NCBI GenBank assembly: GCA_964036295.1
Contig: OZ038467.1
Location: 4,326,001 to 4,390,000, forward strand
DNA: 64,000 nt
DNA from: Plumapathes pennacea
Taxonomy: Eukaryota > Cnidaria > Anthozoa > Antipatharia > Myriopathidae
Reading direction: 5' to 3'
The notes under the pieces were generated by a model. It did no database searches, was not told where the DNA came from, and saw only the letters and a list, made by a program, of their open reading frames with translations. This document shows positions 39,098 to 51,170 of the stretch, one piece after another (the first letter of the stretch is position 1; each line of letters begins with the position of its first letter). The translations under genes and the position numbers were made by a program.

Positions 39098-42000
39098 ATG
39101 TGCGAGGTCCAAAGGACAAACTTTGAAGCGCTTTTCCCTGAAATCAGAGACAATATCCTAAAAAGTGCTTTCATAGGTAAGTCTAGTGGTGATCGAAGGC
39201 CATCTCTGTGTAAGAGATTGGAGCGCAAATTAAAATGTCCGCAGGCAAGCTGCATGATCAATGTTGGAATCTTGATATCTCACTTGTTATTACATGTACG
39301 ACGTACGAGACAGATTAATCGCAAAATTCTGCGTGTTTAGGTGCTCTTTCAATCGCATGTTTTGTGAAATACGTTAATATTTCACGTCACGTACAGTACA
39401 TCGTTCAGTGTTGTGTAATGCACCAGTCAATTGTAACCCCCACCCCCCCACCTCGGGGAATAGTGGGGACATGGATTTTCTTTGTTGCAATAATCGACTA
39501 TTCCCCCACCCCATGGGACATAATGTGCTGACAAATCCCCCACATTGTGGGGCCAAAAATTTGGCAAAATCTTACAAGAGGCTTTGCACAGAAACTTCTC
39601 TCACGAACGAACTGCGTGGTCGAACTGGACGAGGCCGCACTGCATCATATTTTTGGTCAAAACTCCCACCTTGAGCCCCACCTCCGCAGGTCGGGAATCA
39701 TGAAGAGAAAATCCCCCACCCCTACGGGCTTAAACACCTTTCAGATACGAAAAAATGCCCCACATTGCCCCACCATTCCCCGAGGTGGGGGGGGGGGGGG
39801 GGGGGGGGGGGTGGGGGTTACAATTGACTGGTGCATAAGGGGTATAGACGCGGTGGTCAGTGTACCGGATGCAGACCGCTGTCACTGCAGACTCATGCAG
39901 ACCAGGTGTAAAAATGCAGACTGGGTGTAAAATGAAGACTGGTGTAGTATTAAAAAAACATGAAAGAAACATATGTTCAACAGAAAGATCAGAAGAACAG
40001 AATCCTGGCAGAAGGCTTGCATGGCAACTAAATCATGCACACAGTTCACAAAGTGGATGTGTGCAGTTTGAGTGTCATTGCTTTCATTGTAGTGTAATAC
40101 CAAAGCATAATTTAACACTCATCTCTTTTTCTGTCTGGTAGCATTTGATGGAGAATTCACAGGGCTCTCTGTACATAATTCTTTGCAGCCAAGGTGTGTC
40201 AGCACTTATATAGTTGTTCAAATTATATTCTGTTTACTCTTTAGTAAAACAACACATACTCATGCATTTTGGGATTGAGAATTATAGTACTTGAAGATTA
40301 ATGGGAATTAATTCAATTGCTACATTTTAAAAACTTTAGTCTATTTGAACCACAGTCTGTTTGATGACCCAGCAGCAAGATACAAGAAACTGAAGAGGAC
40401 TGCCAGTCAGTTCTTAGTATCCCAGTTTGGTAAGTTTTCTCCTTAGCTGTACCAAACTATATTTATAGGACTTTGATTAACTGGCCACTTAATAGGGAGG
40501 AGGAGGGGGGGGGGGGGGGGGGGGGAGGGGGGGTGGTGGCTGATGGATAGGGGTTCCACTGTAATATCATTATTATGGAGAACTTAATTGGCTCATCATA
40601 ATTGAACTTTCAACTCTCACCACATTACTCAAAATGTTTTTGAGTAGTTGGGAGATTTCAGTATTCTGTCAGCTTGGGACTGCAAGGTTTGATATAGTTT
40701 GTTTGAGTTCCATAACTGTTACATTAAATTTATACTGTTTTCTCTGCCATGAGTCTATGTCCCCAACTAAAAAATATTAAATATACTGTATATATATATT
40801 AAAAAGTATAAATTTTCAACACATATAGGGCTGTGTGCATTTGTTCAGTCTACTGAAAAGCCAAACACGTGAGTATTGGAATTTATTTATGTACCAATAG
40901 TCCTGTTATAGTGACATACAAAAGATTTGCGACGAATGGGATCTGATGCTGCAGGGGCAGAGTTAATGTTTTGCTTTGTCTTGTTTTGCTTTTCTTGTTT
41001 GTTCTGTCTGTGCTTAAGCTGAGTGCACTTGGTATATGTTTCAATCTGTCCCCACTCAGCTGGACACCCAACCCTTAGACCAAAAAATTCACACAGTACT
41101 AATTCAGTCACTACAGTATCTGCTACTCGAATAAATAGTTGAGCAGCAACCTCATTCCCAGGCTTATTCCCCTCTCCGGGGGAGAGGACAGAGCCTGGAA
41201 ATGAGGTTAGTTTGGAGGAAATACTGCACTATTGTGTCTGCCGGTACCAGTTAATAAATTAACCTTTGTTTCTTTCAGGTATATTGCACATCCATATAAC
41301 TTCTACTTATTTCCTCTTTCATTTGGTTCCATGGATACAAGATTTCTATGTCAGGTATTGTTCTGCAGATAATGACCACATAGATTTATATTGCTCCTGC
41401 TGGTCATCCCTTTCATTCTTGAGCTCAAAATATAAAAAAATATTTGATTTCTGAAGCTGCCTACACATTCTACTTGGACATCTGCAAGCAAAGGAGGAGG
41501 AGCAGGACTTCTAATGTTTATATTCCATTGCAGCAATCTTGTCGAAAGATGTGCTATATGTGCATGTGTGAGGTTTAGGTTATTAACTTGTTGTGTCTCT
41601 ATCTATAGGCTTCAAGCTTGGAGTTTTTGTGTGAGCAAAATTTTGACTTCAACAAGGTAAATTAACTACAATACTGCCTCTTTTATGATGAACTTTAATA
41701 ATTTATGAACTTTAATAATTTATACTTAGAATATCAGTGATATATATCCAAAGCACGTCATTGGGTCCTGGCATGCACAGTTTGTAGATGCAGATCAGAC
41801 AGGTAGAAGTAGCCAGACTGCAAGGCACGATAGCAGAAGAGCAACTTAGTGAGTGGGGAGGGAGGTGTTATCAAATCTGTGACACTTGTTCTTTTTCTTT
41901 CAGTTTATTTATGGTGGAATTTCTTATTTAAATTCCAACCAGGTAAGAATATAATATATAAATAATGTGATGCATAATAGCTCAAGTGTTGAGTTTAGTA

Positions 42001-45000
42001 TAATAATATAATAATTTATATTTGGAAGTTCATTCTCTTATAACATTTTAAATTCAGGAAGAACTGTTGAGAATGCAGTGCGAAAAGCATGTGGTTTATT
42101 CAGGAGTACAATCCATTCTACTCAGGTGAGTAAGTATGGCTTCTGACAGCTGCAGTGATCAACTTCAACTTTCTCCTTCAGTTTCTAACCAGAGATCCAT
42201 CACACAGAAAGGGGAACTTGGTATTTGATGGCTTACTTAGATGAAAGCTGATTGAACTATCAATTCTTGCTGCTCACACTTCTCTTGTGCTGTACTGTAT
42301 TGCTATGAGAATTTGTGAAAGATCAAGAATTGTTTGACATACTGCTGGTATTATACCCAATGCAATATTTTTATAGGAGAGTTGATGAAACTGTGAAGAC
42401 ACAATGCAGACGAGTGGAAGAGTGGCTAAAAACAGCCAAAGCAGGGGAAAGCTTTACCCTGGAGTCAAACAGCTGTAAGAAATGTGCATAAAGTGTATCT
42501 TGTTCTACCTGTACTTACTCTATGTAAAGTTGCACCTGTACACCAAGTACATCAGGTCAGGGCTTTGTCTTAGGACATGTCTGGTGCAGCCAGAGTTTAC
42601 TGAACATTTAAAGCAACTTACAGGCCTTACAGGGACTGAAACTTTTCACTGTCTTGAGTTCATATTTGCTAATTAAGTCTCTGTCTTTATTCGATCATGC
42701 ATGTGTCTTTTTCTTTAGGTATGTCTCAGTATATTCTGTTGCAAGAGTTGAAGAGCAGATTCGACAGGCTACATCTGCATTTGATGGACCTTTACAAGGT
42801 ACATTCTTCAGGCTCTTGGTGATGTGTTTTCCTCTAGCCAAATCCAGTGGATAATTTACGACAAAGCCAGAACATTAAACCTTCTAAATTTCATACTGTG
42901 GTAAATGCCATATTGAAAGCTTTTATGGATTCCAGTCATTTGGATTCTGGAATCCAACACCCAAAATGTTTTTGATTATGGCTTATAGCTTCTCTTGTGT
43001 TTTTTGGTCTTTCTTTACAGCACTAGATGTTAACATACAGCGTACAAGTATTAACTGAAGTGTTTCCATGTGTAGGTTGTGGTATCAAAGCCTGGTGTGG
43101 GTTGTCAGGAGGACTGGGGACAAGATAAGGAGTCATTAGCCCAGGAAGAAGAAAAGTATGAACATGTCTGACATTCTGGTAAACTTCTTTAAGCATACAT
43201 ATGCAATATTTGTAGTCCATAAATCACAGAGAAGAAGCTATTGCCTTACTTGCTGTCATTTTAACTTCTCCTTATCAATCAAGATCATCTTAGTTAGCAA
43301 CCAAGTTCCTTCATTAGCAGCAATAGTTTTTCAGCACACTGTACTGCTCACATTTGCATGCTCAATCTTCAACACAGCTTCTTAGGTGTAATCAAGTTCA
43401 TGGGCTCAGCAAACGGTTGTTATTTATACATCTGATATTTCAATGATATATGCAATTCTCATAATCAGACGAAATATCTTTTTTCTTTGTTTCAGAATAT
43501 TGATGTCTATGGTCGGCTTTTCAAGAGTTTTTAAAGTTCTTATGGAATCTGGAAAGGTGAGATTTTGATAACGTTTTGAGAGCACTGAGTGTACAACAAA
43601 AACTGGGTCAGCTATGAGCCGCTTGCCTTCTCCATCCTTGTTTGAACCTTTCCTTACATTTACCTTACTTTTTCTTACTTTTTCTTACCCCTTTCCTTAC
43701 TTTATCCTACTTTTCTTTACCCTTCCTTACATTTCCTTACCTTTCTTAATTTTCCATATCTTTCCTTACGTTTCCTTGCCTTTCTCACATTTCCTTACCT
43801 TTCCTTTCTATTTCTTATATTTCCTCACGTTTCCTTACATTTCTTTACCTTTCCTTTCTATTTCTTATATTTCCTTGCCTTTCCTTACATTTCCTTACCT
43901 TTCCTTTCTATTTCTTTTTTTCCCTCACCTTTCCTTACATTTCTTTACCTTTCCTTACCTTTCCTTACATTTCCTTACATTTCCTTACATTTCCTTGCAT
44001 TTTCTTACATTTCTTTACCTTTCTGTACCTTTCCTTACATTTCCTTACATTTCCTTACATTTCCTTACCTTTCCTTACATTTCCTTACATTTCCTTACAT
44101 TTCCTTACATTTCCTTACATTTCTTTACCTTTCCTTACATTTCCTTACATTTCCTTACATTTCCTTACCTTTCCTTACCTTTCCTTACCTTTCCTTACAT
44201 TTCCTTACATTTCCTTACATTTCTTCACCTTTCCTTACATTTCCTTACATTTCCTTACCTTACCTTACCTTACCTTTCCTTACATTTCCTTACATTTCCT
44301 TACCTTTCCTTACCTTTCCTTACATTTCCTTACCTTTCCTTACATTTCCTTACATTTCCTTACCTTTCCTTACCTTTCCTTACCTTTCCTTACATTTCCT
44401 TACATTTCCTTACATTTCTTTACCTTTCCTTACCTTTCCTTACATTTCTTCACCTTTCCTTACATTTCCTTACATTTCTTCACCTTTCCTTACATTTCCT
44501 TACATTTCTTTACCTTTCCTTACATTTCCTTACCTTTCCTTACATTTTCTTACATTTCTTTACCTTTCCTTACATTTCCTTACATTTCCTTACATTTTCT
44601 TACATTTCCTTACCTTTCCTTACATTTCCTTACATTTCCTTACATTTCTTTACCTTTCCTTACATTTCCTTACCTTTCCTTACATTTCCTTACCTTTCCT
44701 TACATTTCCTTACATTTCCTTACATTTCTTTACCTTTCCTTACATTTCCTTACCTTTCCTTACATTTCCTTACCTTTCCTTACATTTTCTTACATTTCCT
44801 TACCTTTCCTTACATTTCCTTACATTTCCTTACATTTCTTTACCTTTCCTTACATTTCCTTACATTTCCTTACCTTTCCTTACATTTCCTTACCTTTCCT
44901 TACCTTTCCTTACATTTCCTTACCTTTCCTTACATTTCCTTACATTTCCTTACATTTTCTTACATTTCCTTACCTTTCCTTACATTTCCTTACATTTCCT

Positions 45001-48000
45001 TACATTTCTTTACCTTTCCTTACATTTCCTTACCTTTCCTTACATTTCCTTACCTTTCCTTACATTTCCTTACATTTCTTTACCTTTCCTTACATTTCCT
45101 TACCTTTCCTTACATTTCCTTACATTTCCTTACATTTCCTTACATTTCCTTACCTTTCCTTACCTTTCTTTACCTTCCTTTACCTTTCCTTACATTTCCT
45201 CACATTTCCTTACCTTTCCTTACATTTCCTTACATTTCCTTACCTTTCCTTACATTTCTTCACCTTTTCTTACATTTCCTTACATTTCCTTACATTTCTT
45301 TACATTTCCTTACATTTCCTTACATTTCCTTACCTTTTCTTACCTTTCCTTACCTTTCCCTACATTTCCTTACCTTTACCTTTCCTTAGTTTACCTTGCT
45401 TTACTTTACTGAGCTGTATATCATGTGAATGTATCAGCCTCTCGTAGGTCATAACTTGCTGACAGATCTGCTCCTCATATATGAGAAGTTTTATAAGCCT
45501 TTACCAGGTGTGTATCTCCTTCCTTTACTTACGTTGTTGTAATAAATATGAAACTTTTAATTTATGTACTACGAAATTGTAACGGACCAAGTATGATGCC
45601 ATCATCTTCAATTTTGTTTATGTGTAAATGTATCATCTTCTTAACTTTTTTAACCGCTTATTTACTTTCAGAGAGTTATTCAGATTTCAAGGTCAGGCTT
45701 CACGAGATTTTCCCCCATGTTTACGACACAAAACATACAGTGTTCAGTATACGGCGCCTTGAGGTACGACCTCCGTGAAATCGTCCTTTCTTTTTTTGTA
45801 GGGAGCACATTAGGCACAGCATTGATGGCACTGTTGTACCCAAGTGGGTAGACGTACTGCAATTACTCTGCACAAAGGGATTGCTGTTTAAGTTCTTCGG
45901 GCACTGTTAACAAACAAGAGATGATAAGTCAAAGCTGCAATCTCGTGGAAAATGACTTCACCCAAGTTTTCGGTTTCGAGAACTTAAGCGTGACCTGCAG
46001 TCCCCCTACCAAACTCTAAGATTGTAAAAAGAGGATCGCCTTAAGGGAAAAAAAAGGAAAGAAAAGAAAATGATTATGAGACAACCGGCAATGCCGTCTC
46101 GTCGCTGACCATATAAACGACACTGAGAATTGGGGGCGATTTTGCTGTATTTTGTGGGAACAGAGTGATGAAATGTTTTCGTGAACATTTTTTCCGTATA
46201 GTCTCCAACTTTGTGCACTGCAGTGTGGCTGCCTAGAAGTGATCCACTGAAAGTTCGCTTCACTCTTTCTTCTTCGTTACCAGCCTTTAAAAGAATGTCC
46301 GTTTTTACAAATAACGAATCTGGAGGAGCTTCACGGAGCTCTAAGTTGGTAGGTGTGTCATCTCCTCTATATTAACCCTTTGTTTGTGTTGTCAGAATTG
46401 GCCGTTTCTTTTGTTCTATATCTCCACCCTGAGAATTGAGATCTATTCTCATGCAAAAAAACCTTATTGTTCTGTCCTCCAACATGGCCGACGTTCCCAC
46501 GTATACTACAAAAAGACGATATGCAATCACTAGAGTTTAAGATTGCCATATTTCGCAACCCGCAGCCCGCAGCTGGCAAAACGCCACGTCTGCTGTATTT
46601 CTGTTATGTTTTTAACACCAGGAAGCACCCCTTAGGTAATTTCGGAGGTCCCAGGTTTAAGTCCGGCTCTTACCATAAGCTGAATTTGCAACACGGTAGC
46701 CCTAATTTCAAATCGTCAGAGCTTTCATATGAATGGTGAACCTTTTGGTTATATTTGACGAGCGTGCAACCTTGAAAAACTGGAGCGCCGTACGTTACTG
46801 TTCTGTAAAATAGTTATCTTTCTTTTTCAGTGATGAAGCCAAGTTTTACGTTCTGTACAATCCGGCTGTTTGCCTTGCGGACAACTGTCAGAGATACAGT
46901 AAGTGGTTAATGCGTCATCTCTCGGTGAGGGTTTGGGACTTCACGCACTCCTTTGGCAACTTTGCTCTTTATTTCAGAGCATGAAAAGCATCCCCACGAG
47001 GCTGGTTATGACGCGTTTCTCACAGGATATGGTAGGTGTCCGTCTTCTTGAGGGACAGAGCTGAGCAATGCACTGTGCAACCACAATTTATCAGTACCAT
47101 AAAACGCGGGCGCGCGCCGCCGGCTATTTAAAAAAGCTTGCTACGCTAAAATTAAAGTAAACGCAGAAGTGAAACTCGCTATTTGAGGGTTAGGGTTTTT
47201 TATGCGTTATTAGACAAAGGGGTTCATCTTACTATGCAAATTTGGTTTGTCAATAAAAATTTTCAACTGTTGTGTAAAATAGTCTAAAAATATATTGTTA
47301 TGCTTAGAGTGAACGCTCGGAATGCCATATTGGATGACTCCATTGACCTTCATCTCTGTCCACGTAAGGCAATCTAGTCCGAGTATTCCTACACTTTTGT
47401 CCGCAAAGAAAATTCATTCTTTGCCGTATTTGATTTAACTTACATTCACTGAACAGCTTCTTCGTGCCGCGACGAGTTAGTTGTTTCTGACATGTTCTTT
47501 ATCTTCACAGTTTTCTTAAGGGCAGCACATCTGTTGGCTTACAAGACATCCAGGTACAACAACCACTTCTGATCATCTGCTTTCTTCTGAAGGGCGCAAA
47601 TTCATAACGTTTGTTAGTTAAAAAGTTGACACAGACAGTATAAGTTCGTTTAAGCCTGGTCTTCACGAGAAATGCAACGGCACAAGTGCAAGCATAAGAG
47701 ATATGCGTCCGTGAAAACGAGCGATGCCAGCATAAGCGTATGGAACAGGAGAACTTTAAATCCTTGTGCTTGTGAAAGAAAGATTCTTGTGCTTGTGTCG
47801 CTTATGAAAACCAGACTTTATTTGTCAGTAATAATTAAAAATAAAAAGTCAGAGTAAAACGAGGAAGTGTTAACATACTTGTGTGTTCTAACCCTCCGAT
47901 CATACCTAACATTTTGTCTCTTTCTTTTCGTCCAGAAAAGTTCCCACGGAACACTTTCCGTTCCCTCGACTTCTTGAGGTTGTCAAGCCATACGAAAACC

Positions 48001-49621
48001 AGCTACACATCGCACGAGCCAGCTGTATGTTTTTGGTGTGTAACCTGCAGCTAATCTTCTGTTTATGCTGTGGTTGTTGCGTTTGCCCGTTTTCTTTGTT
48101 ATCGTTTTCTTGTTAGCCTTCCTGTTTTTTTTTTTTCTTTTTTTTTTTTTTTTGTAAAATTGTTTCCTTCAGAATTTTTCTCCTGAGTTCCGTCTCTTTT
48201 GTGCCCATTTCCTACATACTTCATATTATAGTCGAAAAAAACAAAGGGGAACTGATTTTTTCTGCTTGCGATTTTTATATGTGTGCTTGGTTTCCAAACT
48301 TTTGTCCAATCTACTCACAGAATCTGGCTGGAGACGACCCGCCCTCAATCCGTCCACAATGGTTTTACGTCTCGTCTAAAGGCAAATCTATATCGGCGCA
48401 GACAGTGAGTATGTCTAGACTTCTTTGTGCCGCCCATGTCCGCTCGTTAATATAATCTTAAAGTTTCTCTTCTCCGCAGAGGCTTCTCATTGAACGCTGG
48501 CCGCGCGGTTAATATAGGGTTTAGCGTGGGGAATGTAAAGCGCGCGGGGGCTTGGGGAAACAATTAAGCGCGCGGGGATTGTGGGACGAGAAGGAGAGGA
48601 AAGAAGCTCCCGTCCCTTCTATCTTCCCGTCGAGCCCCGTGCGCCCTCTTTCTTCCTTTTTCATGCACCCTGCCCCCTCGGAGGAGAGATTCTTGATGTC
48701 GCCGTCCTTTCTCATGCAACTCCAAGTACTCAATTTTGTCTTTATGGCAACGTCGACTTTTAGAGAATTGATGCTAATTATGCAAAGAGAACTGAGAGAA
48801 CCTCGGCGAAAAATAAAGTAAAAGATAAAACCGTTCGGGTAAACAAATGTTTTTCCTGCTTCTGTTGCTGTCAAAGTTTGTGCTCTTGCGATTGCCACGC
48901 TTTTGGATTGGTCCACTAACAGGTTGAGCAGCATTCTCGACCAATCAGGAACAGAAGCAAAACCTGGTTGCGGAAGCAAGCATGTGACGAAAAATGTCCC
49001 TTTCTTCGGCGGTCTGTCAATAACTAAACTTCGTTCTCTATATCCCTTGTCCCTGTTTCAGCTGGCTCAAGAGTTCTCTCAGTTTGGTTCAGTGGACGTC
49101 AAGATTGTAGACGATTGTCACGCTTTGGTGGCTGTTGCTCAACAGAGGAGGTGAAGTAACCCTGCACTTGCACGTGTTCTACTCCATGTCGTATACATGT
49201 CACGCATTCCCTGATCTCTTCAGGTCATTCATCTTTTGATATTCTGTTTTGTGCCTCGATTTCTTTCACGTTTAGCACTGCACTTGTTAATGTCACGCAT
49301 TCTCTGATCCAAGAGAAAATCTGACGCTTTCCAAATGTGCGAACTCCAATGGCGCGAGTTTCAAGGGTGGCATTAGTTCTCAAAAAAAAAAAAAATCTTT
49401 TGGCTCTCATTGGCTCTTCATGTTTGTTTGTTGTTGACAGAGCGCAGGACGTCCTGAAAGTTTTTAGGCGAAACAAGAGAATACGAGTGAGACTGTACAA
49501 CGCCGTCTTGGACTCATCCACGATGCAGACGTTTTTACGGTTAGTTGTGCGTGTTTTATTTTTCACTACTTGCTGTGGCTTTGACCTTTTTACTGGGGAC
49601 TTTGACTCAACTTTGAATTAA
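39098..49621 (+). CDS. PNLDC1: PARN-like piRNA 3'-end trimming exonuclease
   Basis: DEDD-family 3'-5' exonuclease of the PARN/PNLDC1 group, which trims piRNA precursors at the mitochondrial surface. Exons: 39098-39176, 40142-40193, 40356-40429, 40829-40868, 41279-41354, 41609-41656, 41904-41942, 42058-42125, 42377-42474, 42719-42798, 43076-43155, 43496-43556, 45438-45507, 45672-45763, 46284-46348, 46831-46898, 46978-47031, 47511-47553, 47936-48035, 48321-48404, 49062-49150 and 49441-49621; 546 residues. All four catalytic acids are present: Asp29 and Glu31 (AFDGEFTGL), Asp275 (PLVGHNLLTDLL) and Asp375 with His370 (HPHEAGYDAFLTG). YIAHPYNFYLFPLSFGSMDT and DDPPSIRP point to PNLDC1 rather than PARN. 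Reading to 49621 ends in a hydrophobic LVVRVLFFTTCC tail, comparable in position to the membrane tail of vertebrate PNLDC1. AATAAA lies at 49760. Confidence 0.93.
39419..39835. mobile_element. 417-bp MITE with TAA duplication (Harbinger-like)
   Basis: The ends are TGCACCAGTCAATTGTAACC and its inverted partner GGTTACAATTGACTGGTGCA, with TAA immediately outside both (39416-39418 and 39836-39838). The arms extend through a C-rich run on the left and a long G-run on the right. Three-base TWA duplications are typical of PIF/Harbinger elements. It is non-coding and lies in PNLDC1 intron 1. Confidence 0.75.
39785..39812. repeat. poly-G tract inside MITE arm
   Basis: About 26 G residues within the right arm of the TAA-flanked element. 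The matching C-run on the left arm is shorter, so the homopolymer expanded after insertion. Confidence 0.8.
40505..40526. repeat. poly-G tract
   Basis: About 19 G residues, with further G-rich sequence around, in a PNLDC1 intron. Confidence 0.75.
41146..41214. repeat. small inverted repeat (AACCTCATTCCCAGGCT)
   Basis: AACCTCATTCCCAGGCT and AGCCTGGAAATGAGGTT face each other around a CTCTCCGGGGGAGAG core, forming a compact hairpin in a PNLDC1 intron. It is possibly a tiny MITE. Confidence 0.6.
42154..42265 (+). repeat. interspersed repeat fragment, copy C
   Basis: Resembles 35853-35943 in the same orientation and 2296-2402 inverted. Shared words include GATCAACTTCAACTTTCT, CTTGGTATTTGATG and GAAAGCTGATT. 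It is intronic in PNLDC1. Confidence 0.5.
43620..45400. repeat. 1.8-kb decanucleotide satellite (TTTCCTTACM)n
   Basis: Nearly the whole of PNLDC1 intron 12 consists of about 170 units of a 10-bp word, TTTCCTTACA or TTTCCTTACC, with occasional one-base variants. The array lies on a pure pyrimidine-rich strand. The 591-codon open frame across it encodes only a periodic LTFPYLSL-type string and is not a gene. Confidence 0.97.
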
Positions 49622-51170
49622 CCACGAAAACTCAGTTCCGAGTCCTGAACTGACAAATTTTACGGGCGAGGAGGGGTAAACAGAATATTAAATGGCAGTG
49701 GATCGATTCAAATTTTAACTTTTCATCCTATCAGCATCGCTTGTTGCTTGTTGTCCAAGAATAAAATTTGTATCTTTTCGCCGCCATGTTATGTCCTGTT
49801 CAAGTGAAGTACACGCTCGCGAACGGACACGCACATGCACACGCGACACGGTAGCGACAACGCTATTGGTGGTGGAACATGTCGCTGCGGTGTTGCTGTG
49901 GTGTTTCTGCGTGGGCTGGTGATATGTTTATACAGGACGTTGTTTGTTTTTGTCTTGTTGACAGGTGCAGTGGTCTATTCTTAGCGGTCTCTTCTTTGGT
50001 TGGTCTCGGCGTTTTCATTTGGAAAATACAAACATAAATATGACTGCAAGCAAACGTGCTTAATTATCGTATCGAACTCTTCGTATCTGTAAGCGAGGAT
50101 CACTAAGAAATTTTTAAACATATGAAGACGTATTTATTTTTGGAAAAAAAAAAAACTCATTGTTTTAGAAAACCTCCTGTTTGGGAATTGTTTCCGAGAA
50201 TCTCCATTTGTTAAGTCATCGTTTTAGTGTCATCGAAAACGACGCGTTTTTCGAAAATGCAACCTAGTGTGGACGTGGCCTCAAGGAGCGTATACGAATG
50301 AAAATGCCACCTCGCTGTGCACTCGCTGGGTCTTTTTCGACTAAAAGCAACCCACTGCGATCTTGTTTCTTTTGGAAATAGTCACTCATAGGGGCTTCGT
50401 GTTCATACAAACGTCTTGTTATAAGATTTCGGCTTCATGAAGGAGTTTCCTATGTTATGTTTCGTGCAATATTTGAAGTGAATTAACACCACATTGTGGT
50501 CGTCAAATCTTAGAATAGGGAAATCAGGCCGTCTGACGTTTTATTTATTTTTTGCTAGGTCAATGAAAATTGTAAGAATAAATTCTATTTGTTATATATT
50601 GCGTAACTATTGGGAAAATTTATTCCGATAATCAAAGAACCCGATTGTTGATATTTCCGCAACCGAACTTTTTTACACTTTAACCACCATTCCACTGTTT
50701 TGAAGTCTGTTATGTCAATATTATTAAGTTATCCGCTCTATTCAATTTTCAGAAGAAAGAATAAGTCTCCTCTTGTTTGTATTTATTTTGTCGAAATGTA
50801 CGGTGAAAATTAACTTGCCAGGCGCAGAACCGAACGACAGCTACACGAACTTTGTTGCGCAAAAGGGCAAGTGAATAGACAATTAAAGCTGCTTATTAAA
50901 GTTATATAATGCCGGGCGCTCTGCTTTATAGCGCGGGGCATTTTCCCGCCGTAACAATAGAGAGCGATTGCAGATTGATTGACGGTGCTCACGTCCGCAA
51001 CCTGCAATTAAACCTGGCTTTGTGTCGGTACACTTAAGCCAACCAATAAGACGCCGCTGAAAACATGTATCTTGCATAGTTAACATAAATTATTGAGCGC
51101 CCAAACAAATGATACAGAAATAGGAAATACATTGCCACAAGGCCATTTCGTGTGGCCAAGGATCTCACTT
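49622..51170. other. intergenic region downstream of PNLDC1
   Basis: AT-rich sequence without a supported gene. It contains the PNLDC1 polyadenylation signal at 49760 and presumably the promoter of the next gene. The frame upstream of 51171 is open to about 51093 without an ATG. Confidence 0.5.

Noticed and set aside
43614-45389. 591-codon open frame on plus, periodic LTFPYLSL-type product
   Set aside because: It is a translation of the 10-bp satellite, whose unit pattern lacks stops; it lies inside PNLDC1 intron 12 and has no independent coding features.
48521-48979. 152-codon frame on minus in a PNLDC1 intron
   Set aside because: No domain and no splice partners; GC-rich local composition explains the lack of stops.
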